From positions 1 through 12,923 of the forward strand of contig VIGQ01002261.1 in the NCBI GenBank assembly GCA_009663005.1: a DNA stretch of 12,923 bases, given 5' to 3'. Under the pieces are notes generated by a model. The model was not told where the DNA came from and ran no database searches. It worked only from the letters and a program-made list of their open reading frames with translations. The stretch's first letter is position 1, and each line of letters starts with the position of its first letter. The position numbers were made by a program, and so were the translations under genes. The stretch is from Actinidia chinensis. Taxonomy: Eukaryota > Streptophyta > Magnoliopsida > Ericales > Actinidiaceae. Positions 1 through 10,039 of the stretch are shown in pieces.

Positions 1-1442
1 GGCTTCATGATCACACAAAAGTAATGATAATGAGGGTGAATGGGGAATCGGGTTCCAATTGTTAACAACGCCCTCCACAAGGCATCGCGCTGGGGCATTC
101 ATGAAACACGGGATCAAAGATCACAGGTAGAAGAAACCGACCGTTTGCGTACATCATGGTGGTCTTCCCACCATTTTCGTTTCAAAACAACCAAAATGCA
201 TAAAAATCCCAAATAATATCGTGAAAGGAGGGGAACTGAATTATGTTTGACTTTATTGCGGACATTGACGGACGATTGAGATACGACAAGTAAGGATTGA
301 GAGGGACGTTTGCATGTTGACTTCTCGATAAATCGATGGTTTTTTCCACAAACACTTTCCATTTGGATCCAATTTCTCGATGAGATTCATGAGGCGTACC
401 GTCATTTTCCTGCCGATTTTCCTTCTTTAAAGTTAAACCGTTTTTCTGACAAGAGTGAATAAACATCCTGTTTCAAATGGATTAACCACCAACGCCGTTT
501 TGGATTTAATCAGGGACCCAATTCCTTTCCGCAGAGGAGCATACAAATATTGACAAGAGTTGGTAAACAAAGATGACCAGGACTCCACCACAATTGAGTG
601 ACCAAGGGAATCAATATCAAATCGCTTCTGTTGATACACTTGGGGCATGTAAGCAGCAGCTCGGTTCGGAAGGACAATGATCAAAAAGAAATCCACTTGT
701 TCGGTAGATTTCGGAACCATCGTCTGCCACCGCCACCAGTCTCACCGTTGTTGGGTGGAACAATCTGCGACGTAAAGCTCAACTCCTTACCCCGATCCAG
801 GCATCGAGGAAACACAACGACATTTTTTTTTTGTACCCATATGCGTGTGAGTGAATCATTTCGTAAAAAAATAGGGTAAATGGACGCAAAAAAGCACAAA
901 TGATAAAGAAAACCACGACCAAATCACACTTCTGAAAAGGGCATCGAAAGGGGGGAATCGCGCTTCAAAAGTGAACACAACTTGCAGGATGACGAATGGC
1001 CAAATCTATTTGAGATCCCAACATGATGGAACACGTTTAAGCAAGAGTTTCTTGGTCGGTCGAGGTTCTTGTCCGAGAGAGCATACAATGTCCGTTCCGA
1101 ATAATTGTGATGAATATCCAGGGGTCCGTCTCGAATCAGCAGGCACTCGACTCGAGTATCCAGAAAATGAATAAAATTCCGAATATGCGGCATCAGAATT
1201 GCCAGAATCGGCCTCAAACATGAGCGGAAACGTTCAGCGGCGGCATATTCATTCGAAGAGTATGTACTCTTTGGTCAAAAGTCTTTAGACTTTCTTGATT
1301 AAATAGATGCTGTTGTGAGGCACAAAACGAAATGACCAGAGTAATGACAAAACAACAATATAAATGTATTCCATGCAAATAGGGATCGATTGCAAAGTAT
1401 ACTGGCTTCCAAACAATGATTGAAGAAAAGTGTGGTAGACAT
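1..1442 (-). CDS. Unrecognised minus-strand gene, frameshifted, 3' end outside window
   Basis: Protein-like translation runs along the minus strand in successive frames: about 1261-924, 899-681, 720-433, 466-182 and 362-114. Each piece overlaps the next in another frame, as expected for one reading frame broken by single-base indels. The pieces have mixed composition (for example SYLNRPSMSAIKSNIIQF near 250 and YQQKRFDIDSLGHSIVVES near 600), whereas the opposite strand gives low-complexity shadows. I recognise no family and no catalytic motif. The start is uncertain: the first ATG after the A/T palindrome is at 1442, 13 bases downstream of the T run, and its first codons lie in a sequence repeated at 1518-1583. 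A later start near 1260 is possible. A 10-base T run at 823-832 lies inside the gene. The length is at least 480 codons. Confidence 0.55.
1320..1382. repeat. Direct repeat, copy A
   Basis: This stretch closely matches 1518-1583. The best-conserved core is 1354-1382 against 1555-1583: 29 bases with one mismatch (A/G), offset 201 bases. Matching continues to the left with small indels (CACAA, CCAGAG and GTAATGA elements in the same order). It overlaps the presumed 5' end of the left-hand gene. The two copies flank the A/T palindrome at 1455-1494. Confidence 0.85.
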
Positions 1443-1454
1443 TCTTTATATTAC

Positions 1455-1500
1455 AAAAAAAAAAAAAAAAAAAAAAAAAATTTTTTTTTTTTTTGTTTTT
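1455..1500. repeat. A26/T14 palindrome at gene boundary
   Basis: A 26-base A run (1455-1480) abuts a 14-base T run (1481-1494), followed by G and five more T. On the minus strand, TAA (1501-1499) leads into the A run, which is followed by the T run and then the first ATG of the left-hand gene 13 bases on. The transcript could fold as an A-U hairpin. A role in termination and/or promotion is inferred from its position. Confidence 0.85.
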
Positions 1501-1517
1501 AAAGGATAATGGTTTAG

Positions 1518-1583
1518 CACAACGAGATCCAGAGTAGTAAGTAATGAACAAACAAACAATATAAATGTATTCCGTGCAAATAG
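1518..1583. repeat. Direct repeat, copy B, in spacer between two A/T tracts
   Basis: This is the second copy of the repeat at 1320-1382, and it occupies most of the 94-base spacer between two A/T tracts (1455-1500 and 1595-1623). Read on the minus strand it still gives an open translation resembling the corresponding part of copy A (both contain NTFIL). It may be a remnant of a duplicated gene start or promoter. No separate gene is supported here. Confidence 0.8.
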
Positions 1584-1594
1584 ATAATGCACGA

Positions 1595-1623
1595 TTTTTT
1601 TTTTGTTTTTTTTTTTTTTTTTT
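1595..1623. repeat. T-only tract (T10-G-T18) at end of capping-enzyme gene
   Basis: On the minus strand this reads TAA followed by A18, C and A10, immediately after the last coding frame of the gene at 4298-1622. Unlike the other boundary elements it has no partner run of the complementary base; the partnered palindrome appears about 100 bases further on. It may be a 3'-end signal separated from its other half by the repeat copy at 1518-1583. Confidence 0.8.
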
Positions 1624-4298
1624 AAATCACTTTCCGTTTAGTATTACAATTCAGGTGTGATGGTACCACTTCACCAACAATTTTTTCAAATGATCCAAAG
1701 ACCATTGAATTACTGTAAAATAGACAGTTATATTTTCCGCTCCCGGGTGAAGAATTCTTGTGAGATATTCTCTTTCCATTGTACTCGATTCGATGGTGCA
1801 GGACATTTCCAAGGTGGGTTCATTCCAACACAACTTTTCAATTTCATCCAAGGATATGTAGACTGCGGTTTTAAAAAATTTGTCAAAATATGTCTCTCTC
1901 GGCTCCAGAGCCTTTTTGACAAACATTTTCTACACAATCTCGTCGTGTTTTTTTCTGCAATATTCTTTATTCTTCATCCAACAATCTCTCCCAAGGGTCC
2001 CTAAATATGTGGCAATAGTCTTTTGATATAGGGATATTCAAAAATAATTCTTGACGAATATTTAATGGCTTTCATGCGTTTGCTTCTTCTGCAATTTATC
2101 CATTGAGTCTGGAAACTCTTGAATTTTAAATCTATTTTCTTCCAGACAAGGCAAATTCCTTTCGATCTTTGGTATCCTTTTCCAAAACTCGTGAATGCCT
2201 TTTTTTTTCAAGACTGAGGTATCCAAATCCTTTTTCAATTGTTCGAATCTTTTGAACCGTTCAGCCCATAAGGGAATGGTCAGTGTCCTCTTGATACTGT
2301 TGGATATTTTTGTCGGGATTCACGACCGCCAAATATCGGAAATTTTTTTTTCACAATATCCACTAAACATCCTGGGCATCCGCAACAATACAGGACGCAT
2401 CCTTCAGGTTCCACACGTGGTCTCCTTTCAAAAATTGGTCGTGCCACTCCTCCAACTAGTTCACACGCATCCTTTGTCTGTAACGTATTTGGGGAATAGC
2501 TCTTGCATCGGATGGTTTTTGCCAAAGCAACCGTCGATCATCCTTTTAAAAGTATGCATCCTATGAAGTTAAAAAAGTTTTCAGTATAGTACACGTTCAA
2601 TTCCTGTGCTATCGGTTCAGTCCTCATTTCAAAATGCAACGTCTTGGGCAATCTTGGTCCTCAAAATACGATCCATAGGAACTGATAAACGTGTTAAAAC
2701 TTTTGAATCTCAACACTAATTAAACTTTTTACGGAGATGGGATCATACGAGTTTTTTGTTTCGATCCCACCAAAAGAATCACATTCATTCCGATCCTCCT
2801 GGAAACCACTCCTTGACAATTTACAATAGGGATGTTTGAAGAGGGATAAACAAATATTCACCAAACTTCCATCATATTTAGGGTCACCACGACGTGATCA
2901 AGGTGGAGGACAAATTGGATGACGCGTAAAAGTGGGTAAACCGTAACGTAAGGGATACCCCATCTTTGTATTTTTTTTTGCACAAATATTCTCCTCGTTA
3001 AAAACGTGTTCGGTTCCCAGGTACATCTTTTCCAGGCGTATAGGTGGATCTATATATTTTTGTGGTCCATCAATGAAATGCTTCCTCAATTGAATTCCTT
3101 TAAAAGGAAATTGTGCACACCATTTTGGAAATAAACTATGCATTTCGCATAAAGTCGCCAGAGGAATGGTGAGTTCCAAAGACTCTGGCCAAGAACTGAT
3201 CAAAGTATCGTTTGACGAGAGAAGGCACAAGGTTCCACAGCCCGGTTCCCCCTCCTGAAACTCCATGGGCATTGTTCCATCAATGAGATGATATCCAGAC
3301 CACGTTTTCAGGTGGAAATTCTATACGTGGATTTCCTCCATTGGCCTCAGGGTCGAAACATTTGAAAGGCACACAATACACTCCAACTTCGGAAACATGC
3401 TCAAAGCCAATCATATTGGACCAGAAATGTTTGACACGTGGTCCCACCAAAGGATCTGCTGAAGCAAGAGTTCCAGGCATTCTGCCAGAGGGTTGGCATT
3501 GTCGTTTAAAGCGGGATCGCCTTTTAATCGTAGTAACAACTGGAATAGGATTCTCCTTCTTTGCCAACTTCATGAGAATTTCTCCGTTTTGCAATGTTAA
3601 ACGGATCCAACAACTGGCCATTCCTCTGTCCAATGCTCGAGCAATGGTGCTTTTTTCCTGATCCCATAGTTCCAGGCGAAAAAGGAACCACTCGACGATC
3701 TTTTCGAAAAGTAACTGGGCCTTCTTATAAGTACCAGAGCCATCCACTTGGACTGGAGTTGTTTTGCTCGACTGTATCGGCAGAATGTAAAACGCATCAC
3801 AAACTTAACAGATGCGGAAGGGTGGGCAGGTACTGTGCAAGATGGGCATTGACTCGCAATCGATGTTCCTTAGGAAAGGAAAGATTTCGCAACAACAACA
3901 TGTACAATCAATCAAAACTCCATGGTTAATCAAACATCTTCTGGAATTTCGTCTTGAAATCTCAAAGTCACCAAACGAGCCCCACTTGAGCGTGACCTCT
4001 GCAACCTTGTTTGTCCAAAAGTTGGTTCGAGTAACGAAGTTTTCCAATTATCTGAAGAACTCTACCAGGTAGGCATAGGTATATCTTCTTTCCATTCTCT
4101 TGTAAAAGATGATCTCGACGGCATAAGGATCCATACGGCGGGCAACTCCACAACAGTGCTGTGAAAGCATCTTGGATGATGGGGGATTAGGAAACCAGTT
4201 AAAAGTGATAATCTCCCATACACATCGTGAATCGTATGGAGGATAGATGAGGGATAAACACGCTTGAATTCCGAAACAAAGTCTGATGAAGAGTCCAT
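1622..4298 (-). CDS. Putative multidomain mRNA capping enzyme (frameshifted)
   Basis: The envelope is about 890 codons, close to the 868 residues of ASFV NP868R, which joins RNA triphosphatase, guanylyltransferase and cap N7-methyltransferase. The clearest signal is a methyltransferase motif I-like segment near 2350-2400, GCVLYCCGCPGC, about residue 635 and so where the methyltransferase domain should lie. In a neighbouring frame FRYLAVVNPDK resembles the strand carrying the SAM-ribose acidic residue. TTIKRRSRFKR near 3510 resembles a triphosphatase basic strand, and GYHLIDGTMP near 3270 and PFKGIQLRKHF near 3100 fit guanylyltransferase core positions only loosely. I did not find the catalytic KxDG lysine motif. 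Frames change at least near 3280, 2880, 2560, 2500, 2340, 2270, 2070 and 1930. The start is the ATG at 4298-4296, 48 bases after the T run; the stop is TAA at 1624-1622 or TGA at 1653-1651. An unrelated SAM-binding protein is the main alternative. Confidence 0.5.
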
Positions 4299-4346
4299 GA
4301 TGTAAATAAATTTCACTAGCACCTACTTGATTTTATGTAGGTTAAG
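4299..4346 (-). promoter_or_regulatory. Candidate promoter of the putative capping-enzyme gene
   Basis: These 48 bases lie between the T run of the boundary palindrome (minus-strand sense) and the ATG. They contain the A/T-rich stretch CATAAAAT and end in TTTATTTACATC before ATG. A T-rich block, then a short spacer, then the start resembles poxvirus late promoters in general layout. The element itself is not a recognised consensus, and the role is inferred from position. Confidence 0.3.
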
Positions 4347-4390
4347 AAAAAAAAAATAAAAAAAATTTTTTTTTTTTTTTTTTTTTTTTT
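4347..4390. repeat. A/T palindrome between primase-helicase and capping genes
   Basis: On the plus strand: A10, T, A8 (4347-4365), then T25 (4366-4390). On the minus strand, TAA (4391-4389) of the upstream gene runs straight into the A run, and the T run ends 48 bases before the next ATG. In this copy the stop codon is in the frame that reads GMFIDNQMPLQG just before it, so the junction of stop and A run is directly supported. Confidence 0.9.
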
Positions 4391-7300
4391 AGCCTTGAAG
4401 CGGCATTTGGTTATCAATAAACATCCCTGTGGGCTTGGGGAATAACAAGATTTTTTATTTTGGTATCCAATTGACGTACATGGCCGTATGGATGTTCAGA
4501 ATTGCATTTGTTAATAATCAATTGTTGCCCATTGCTGTTGCGATTGACTAGCAATGCCAAAAATGCGTAATACAGACAGTTGGCATCGTACATAATCGTT
4601 ATTGGGGTTCAGCAATTTATAGCAATCGCATAAATTTCTGGCAATACATCTCCGTCCATGAGGGAAATTGTTCATATTTATGTAAACTGCATTAGATATT
4701 CCATCCTCTTCATCAATAATATTAAACAAATAACCGTACTCTACTCGATTGGGTTTGAATCTGCCTCAATGGCATAAGCCTCATTTTTAAACTCTCTGAC
4801 CAGCTCAGGTGTCACTTGTTAAATCCTGGTAAAAGTTTACTCGGCGAACCAAATTTTCTCAACTTGTTAGCCATTTGTATGGGCGAAAAATCCACCAATC
4901 GGTCCAAACGATGTATTGGAGCGTTTCAAACACTTTCAAATCTAATACTCTTCACATGATCCATATCTTTTAATTTTCATTTCCATTTTGCGTAAATTTC
5001 GAATAATAACATTTTCGTAATACACCACAGCTGTTTCCGTGGATTTACAGTGTCTTTTTGCGGGGTCCCTCCACTTCGGAAGGGATCTTTGGGTCCTTCT
5101 TCTTCTTCTTCTTCTTGCAATCTATGTTTTCTACGTCACGTATCAGACGTTGATCCGATATACTCTTATAGTGTCCCCATTTTGAAAATCAGATCGACGC
5201 CGGTATTCGGAAAATTCTTCTTCAAATTTTAAAAATTAATCCTTTCGGGCGTCGTATTATTCTTGGTACTCTTGAGAAACTGACGGACCCGCCGATCTTA
5301 AATCGGTCATGGTGTCATGTATTCAGATTTTCTTGCACTCCATGGTGTGTTTTAAACTGATGGTACACGTCTGTATTAAACAAATAAATTTTGGTGTATT
5401 CCACCACACTAGGCGCTCGTCCCGATAAACTGCAATAGTCCAATTTTATATCCATGTATTTTTCAGGTGCTACAGGAGTATCAGAAAACACCCAATGGTA
5501 CGATCGTTCCACCACATATTCGTCCTTTCCATACGTTGAGCCGTACTTGCTCCGATGGGGTTAAGGGAGCTTTATTCACAAAGCGAGACATGAAAGGAAT
5601 GGCCACGACTCGGTCTTTGAAAGCCTCGTCGCTCGACAATCGGGTAATTCTTCGTGGTGGTAAGAGCCTTAGCGGTTGGAATCCCCCCTTGACTCGATTC
5701 GAATGTTTCGAAAGTCACGCAGGAATTGCCTTATTTGCTTGACTCGATTTTCATTCAGTTTCCCTTCAGTTCTTCGGTGGTAACAATGCGGCATTGAACA
5801 AAGTCGAAGCCAGTCGGGAGTGGGATTGGCACTAGAGGATCCCGGTTTTAATTGTCATATTGAATACAAGATAATACCCTCCAAATACACGCGCCAAAAT
5901 TTCAAACCATTTGCTTTTCCATTGGAGTTTCTCCCTTCATGACAAAAAATTTTCGTTCGTATTGGTGGCTAAAAAATATCTGGCCAAAACATCACACAAA
6001 TACATCAAGAGGTCGTGTTCGACAGCGGTATAAATTTACTCAAATGAACCATAAACATGCATCTGGAACGAGCATAAGGATTATTCGTCAGTTTGGAAAC
6101 TTTCTTGAATCATTTCATACAAAGTTCAACAAATCATCCTCCCGATCTGTTAGGAGTAGCTTTTAAATACTGAAGGAAAAAAGATTTGTCCGTCATTAAA
6201 TGGTACAAAGCCTTCCAACTCGGGAGTGGTATACAATTTCACCAATTCCGTTCGGGAAAATTCAACTCCCAATTTCCGATCCGATAAAAAGAATTCAGGC
6301 ACCGTGCCACCCACTTACCGTCCAAGATATCCAGAATCTCCGCCGTCGTAATAACACCACTTGTGTCGATCCCTTTGATCGTCTTTCGTTCCATATTGGA
6401 TGTCGCTGGTAATGGTGGAAATTGACAGCAAACTGATGCTAAATTTTCTGGGTCACGCTCTGGTTCTGACCCCCTATTTGCCTGATTTCCGATATTCTCC
6501 AAATACGTGCAGATGGCATTCCATAATTTTCATGTGACAATCCTTTTCCTTGTCACCTTGAATTTCTTGCCAGGTTTCCGTAAACAATTCCAAATAAAAG
6601 CGTTGGCTTTTGCTACGATTGGCAATTTTTTTGAGGACTTGAATGGGGAAAAGACTCTCTTGTAAATTGCCGCAACAATTCAGTCATTTGGCAAAGTCGA
6701 AACGCTAAAATGGCCCGGTGGGATCGTTAACATTTGCTTGAGCTTATCACGGTATCGGATTGTACCGTTTCACATAAGTTGTTGCCCACAAAATGATGTT
6801 TGCAGGGTACAATCTTTTCATAATCACTTGAGTGGTTCTTCTCCCCCTGTTTCCTACGATCCAACAAAGGCAACCAATCTTTATCCAAGACCCCTCTTAA
6901 ATGGATCACCATCATCACGGTGAAATTGTTTAAATATTTTTGCATAAGGCATAAAAGGTGGGGAGAAAGTAATACCCCTGGTGATACTCCAAAATACCGT
7001 TTTGATGGGATTGGAATCATCAGAAAATTTGTATTATTTTCTCGCAAATTTGATTAATCGTCAAAATGGGATTAATGTGGAGGGTTTTCCGGATGCATGC
7101 ATAAGGCTCTTGAAACCATCGCTTTCAAAGCCGCATTATTCGTTTTCCAAAGTGCCCTGGAAAGGCATTGAGCGCAAATAAGAAAATTTTTTAAAAATGC
7201 GATCCATCAAACAGCATGGCTTTCCTTTTGAAATTTATCCTAAATCCTGGGTACGGTTGGTAGGTGAACGGGCGATATCTTCCACATGAACACGATTCGC

Positions 7301-8070
7301 TGGGAGTATTGCTAATGAGTGTCGAATAGGATAATTTATACAAAGGGGGAAAAGGGTCACGACAGGCAATCATAAAACCCCAATCAATGTTGTTTGCCTG
7401 CCTCTCACCAAAAATAAAAATTTCCTTAAATAGGAATCAGTGTTGTGTTTGACGCGTTTTAAACGATTTTTTCAATCGAGTCAGTTTCCTCCACAAGGTT
7501 TTACTTCGGAAATCAATAGAAATTTTCTTTTTTCATCTGCAGAATCATTGCCCATGGCTCGATAGGCAGAAGTGTCCGGTTTTCCTGACCCGCCAACCAT
7601 CATATTTTGCAAAATGTCCAGCTTTAGTACCAATTCCCCTGTATAACGTAATGTAAGGAACTCTCTGTTTTGATGGCAAAATAAAATGTATCATCATGTC
7701 CCAATCACAAATTCAGGTAAATGAATATGAAGCCACGACCTCCAGAAGCGAGCAGCATAATGTACGTAAAATGCTTTGACTGGGGAAAAACTGCAATTAA
7801 GCGTAGATTCAATCAAGAAGGATGGAGTACAGGGCAGTCCCCCATATCCTTGGGGGAATAAAAATCTAAATCCAAAGTGATGGAATGTTGCTCGCAAGTT
7901 AGCCATCCATAGAAGTGATCCAAAGCGCTCTTGTCGTCACCAATAATGGCAAATTGTGATAATCGGAATTGTTTAACATAGTAAATACCTCCTTTTGCGT
8001 TGTATAAAACGGGTAGGCACGGTCGTTGGAGCTTCTTCCACACTATCAATTTTGGGCAAATAGCACTCAT
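4389..8070 (-). CDS. D5-type primase / SF3 helicase (frameshifted)
   Basis: This is the DNA-replication primase-helicase of NCLDVs. The N-terminal frame from ATG 8070 contains SITLDLDFYSP (about 7858-7880), matching the hhhDhD metal motif of archaeo-eukaryotic primases. IHFILPS near 7690 resembles the second, His-containing primase motif. The helicase part shows VEHDLLMYLCDVLARYF near 5990-6030, a Walker A-like GRNSNGKANG (about 5905-5935), ARVFGGYY just after it, RIVTTEEL near 5785, and SSDEAFKDRVVAIPFMSRF (5637-5580), the conserved block with the Arg before IPF. These elements are in family order but alternate between frames. A lysine-rich tract encoded by a GAA repeat (5096-5116) lies in the C-terminal third. 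The C-terminal frame at 4817-4511 is long and clean. The envelope of about 1,230 codons exceeds ASFV C962R (962). Walker A has Ala where Ser/Thr is usual. No A/T palindrome interrupts the interval, which supports a single gene. Confidence 0.8.
5096..5116. repeat. (TTC)7 microsatellite inside primase-helicase gene
   Basis: About seven TTC units on the plus strand, read as GAA/AAG/AGA repeats on the coding strand. Depending on frame this encodes runs of Lys, Glu or Arg. The adjoining frame reads lysines followed by DPKIPSEVEGPRKK, suggesting a basic linker between the helicase core and a C-terminal domain. Repeat length may vary between isolates. Confidence 0.8.
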
Positions 8071-8148
8071 ACCTCTTGGTTTCTTTTCAATACTCTAATA
8101 CATTAAACAAAACTTTGGATCGAAGTTTTAAGCTTTAAAACCTTCAGG
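8071..8148 (-). promoter_or_regulatory. Candidate promoter/5' leader of primase-helicase gene
   Basis: Seventy-eight A/T-rich bases separate the T run from the ATG at 8070. They contain TTTAAAGCTTAAA and a short upstream ATG (8103) followed at once by TAG, so a larger N-terminus is unlikely. No consensus promoter is recognised; the assignment rests on position. Confidence 0.3.
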
Positions 8149-8196
8149 AAAAAAAAAAAAAAAAAACAAATTTTTTTTTTTTTTTTTTTTTTTTTT
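8149..8196. repeat. A/T palindrome with single C interruption
   Basis: On the plus strand: A18 (8149-8166), C, A3, then T26 (8171-8196). On the minus strand TAA (8197-8195) precedes the A run and the T run faces the primase-helicase start. The upstream gene may stop here, or at the TAG/TGA codons within the last 30 bases, depending on which frame is correct. Confidence 0.9.
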
Positions 8197-9950
8197 ACTC
8201 TACTAGGTGTGATACCATCTTCTCAAAGAATTACTACTCAACACTGGTGTTGGAAAAACTCACATGCCTTCATCGGGTGGGAAAAAATTGGGATTAATTT
8301 TTTCCACAAAAGTTTGGTCATGCCTTCACGGTCCCCTATGAAACACGCCCTTTTTCAATTCGGGCATCTTTCGCACCACACAGGGAGAAGTCTCATCATT
8401 GGATCTAAATGTAAATTGGGTCAACATTCACTTTTGAATTTCGATACCCCATCATCGGTAGGTGTTTAAAAAGTTCTAATACAAGAATCTGCGAACATAC
8501 AAAAGGTAAAACAGACATCAGAGGTTTCCCAAATCTCTAATTAATTGCAATTGACATTGAAATCTTAAGGGTTTTCCCATCCGCCAATGTTTTCGTACGG
8601 GTTGTTCTACCTCCGTGGCAGGTTTTTGAAGAGCCAATAATCCCCAATACATTTTTTGAATTATCTTTTGCTCTTCATGTGACAGGCCCCAATGTTTGTT
8701 CCTGGTACAAGGTTTTGGTGGCCGGGGAATACATTTCACCCGTCAAGGAAAATACATGATACGTGTTTTTTGATTGGGCAATTTCCAATCCTCGGGGAAG
8801 ACAATACATCCTGAGTTAAATGCTGATCCATTAAAAAAATTCATCTTTTGATAACATCTCGAATGAAACAAAATCCCCATTGACACATTTGGCTAGCATC
8901 ACCAGGCTCGTCTTTAGGACAGTTGAATCCATACAAAGGGCAGGTGGATCGAGCAATGGAAGATACCCATGAAACCCGTGAATAGGCTGGGTAGTTTAGA
9001 TTTCACATCAACAGCCAGGGTTTGTAAAAAAGATTCGACTAGGTCACAATTAAATTAAGAATAAAATGAACGAAATGTACTGGATTTTTTACCAGACTTT
9101 GTCTTTTTACTCCTGTTTAATCTGGAACCCGTCCCCGGACGTCCCGTCATAAGCATTAGCGCCATGATCTGGCACATGGACGGATTATCGAGTCCGACGC
9201 AATTCTTCCTTCTGATTGGTACGTCCTTAGGTAGACACCAATTGGTGTATTTATATGTTCAAACCAATTTCCTGGACCGTACATCTCCAGCCATTCGTTT
9301 GATACACAACGGAACATACATATTGCATTATAATTACTTGTTGGATTGGATGACAAGAACCGGCAGTCATTGTACCCTCCCCACGCATTTAAATATGTCA
9401 TAAAATTTTTGACCACCTGACAATGCACTTTCTAGCTTCTCGATGGCATACTGTCCCCTAACAATTATTGAAAGTAGAAGACCATAAATATGTAAATTGG
9501 GAATATTGTGTGCATTCAGATCAGTGTGTGATTTGATTAGAGAGAGTACTTTAAAAAATCAATAGTTTTTAATACCAGTCAATTTGAGATACAAGTACAA
9601 CATTTCCATCCCCCCCCCAAAAAAAAAAAAAAAAAAATCCCCTCGACTGCATTCGGTGTGGAGTCTTGTATTGTATTCGGAAGGGTAGGAGGAAAAAATA
9701 CTAATGCGTTTCAACCTGGAGGTAGGATTGTAATTCGGAAAGGAACACCAATACGCCACAGCCATAGGACTAAACGGTCCAAAATGGGTTAGGTGGAAAT
9801 CAAATGAAACAATTTAGTTTGGGATGAATAACATGGAAGTAGATCCTCCATCTCTGCATGAAACGCTGTTATAAATCTGGTTGTGGTAGCATGAAATAAA
9901 CGAAAATATCGTTCAGCACTAAAGTTTGTATTCTTTGGCAAGTCAAACAT
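8195..9950 (-). CDS. Unrecognised gene with cysteine clusters (frameshifted)
   Basis: The ATG at 9950 opens a clean frame (start MFDLPKNTNFSAERYFRLF) to a TAA near 9789. Coding continues in other frames at 9765-9638, about 9545-9355 (GQYAIEKLESALSGGQKFY), 9428-9156, 8739-8518 and onward to 8195. A basic stretch (GSRLNRSKKTKSGKK near 9100) looks like a linker or nucleic-acid-binding tail. Near 8950-8870 a Cys pattern C-x6-C-x11-C-x4-C (CPLYGFNC, then CQWGFC) could bind zinc, and more Cys residues occur near 8390. The envelope is about 585 codons. A C9A19 homopolymer (9610-9637) lies inside it and may split it in two: the minus strand reads T19 G9 ATG there. I do not recognise the family. A viral transcription factor is conceivable from the Cys clusters, but unproven. 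Confidence 0.55.
9610..9637. repeat. C9A19 homopolymer pair
   Basis: Nine C followed directly by nineteen A on the plus strand; on the minus strand T19 G9 followed at once by ATGGAAATG. In the open minus frame it would read as a row of Phe then Gly. It differs from the other tracts in lacking the complementary run. It is either a diverged gene boundary or a homopolymer inside the gene. Confidence 0.85.
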
Positions 9951-9973
9951 CAGTACTTGAGAATCAGTACTTG
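9949..9973. repeat. Short tandem direct repeat at gene start
   Basis: ATCAGTACTTG occurs at 9949-9959 and 9963-9973, spaced by AGA. It overlaps the ATG of the 9950-8195 gene and its 5' leader. It could be a regulatory repeat or chance; it is short. Confidence 0.6.
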
Positions 9974-9998
9974 CAACATCTTTGTCTTTAATACATTC

Positions 9999-10039
9999 AA
10001 AAAAAAAAAAAAAAAAAAAATTTTTTTTTTTTTTTTTTT
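9999..10039. repeat. A22/T19 palindrome
   Basis: A near-symmetric A22 (9999-10020) T19 (10021-10039). On the minus strand TAA (10040-10038) of the Nudix gene region adjoins the A run, although the most protein-like frame there reads through it as Tyr-Lys. The T run lies 48 bases before the ATG at 9950. Confidence 0.92.

Noticed and set aside
823..832. T10 run as another gene boundary
   Set aside because: It is shorter than the boundary tracts, has no adjoining A run, and lies inside an open minus-strand frame.
1657..2004. Plus-strand open frame of 115 codons
   Set aside because: It lies opposite a clear minus-strand coding frame (Lys/Glu-rich, protein-like) and is itself Phe/Ser/Leu-rich, as antisense shadows are in A/T-rich genes.
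3280..3747. Guanylyltransferase KxDG motif in the 155-codon minus frame
   Set aside because: I looked through this frame and part of a second one and found no convincing KxDG lysine motif, so the capping-enzyme call rests on the methyltransferase-like segment, length and weaker matches.
5467..5742. Plus-strand open frame of 91 codons
   Set aside because: It is antisense to the SF3 helicase block DRVVAIPFMSRF, which explains its long open stretch.
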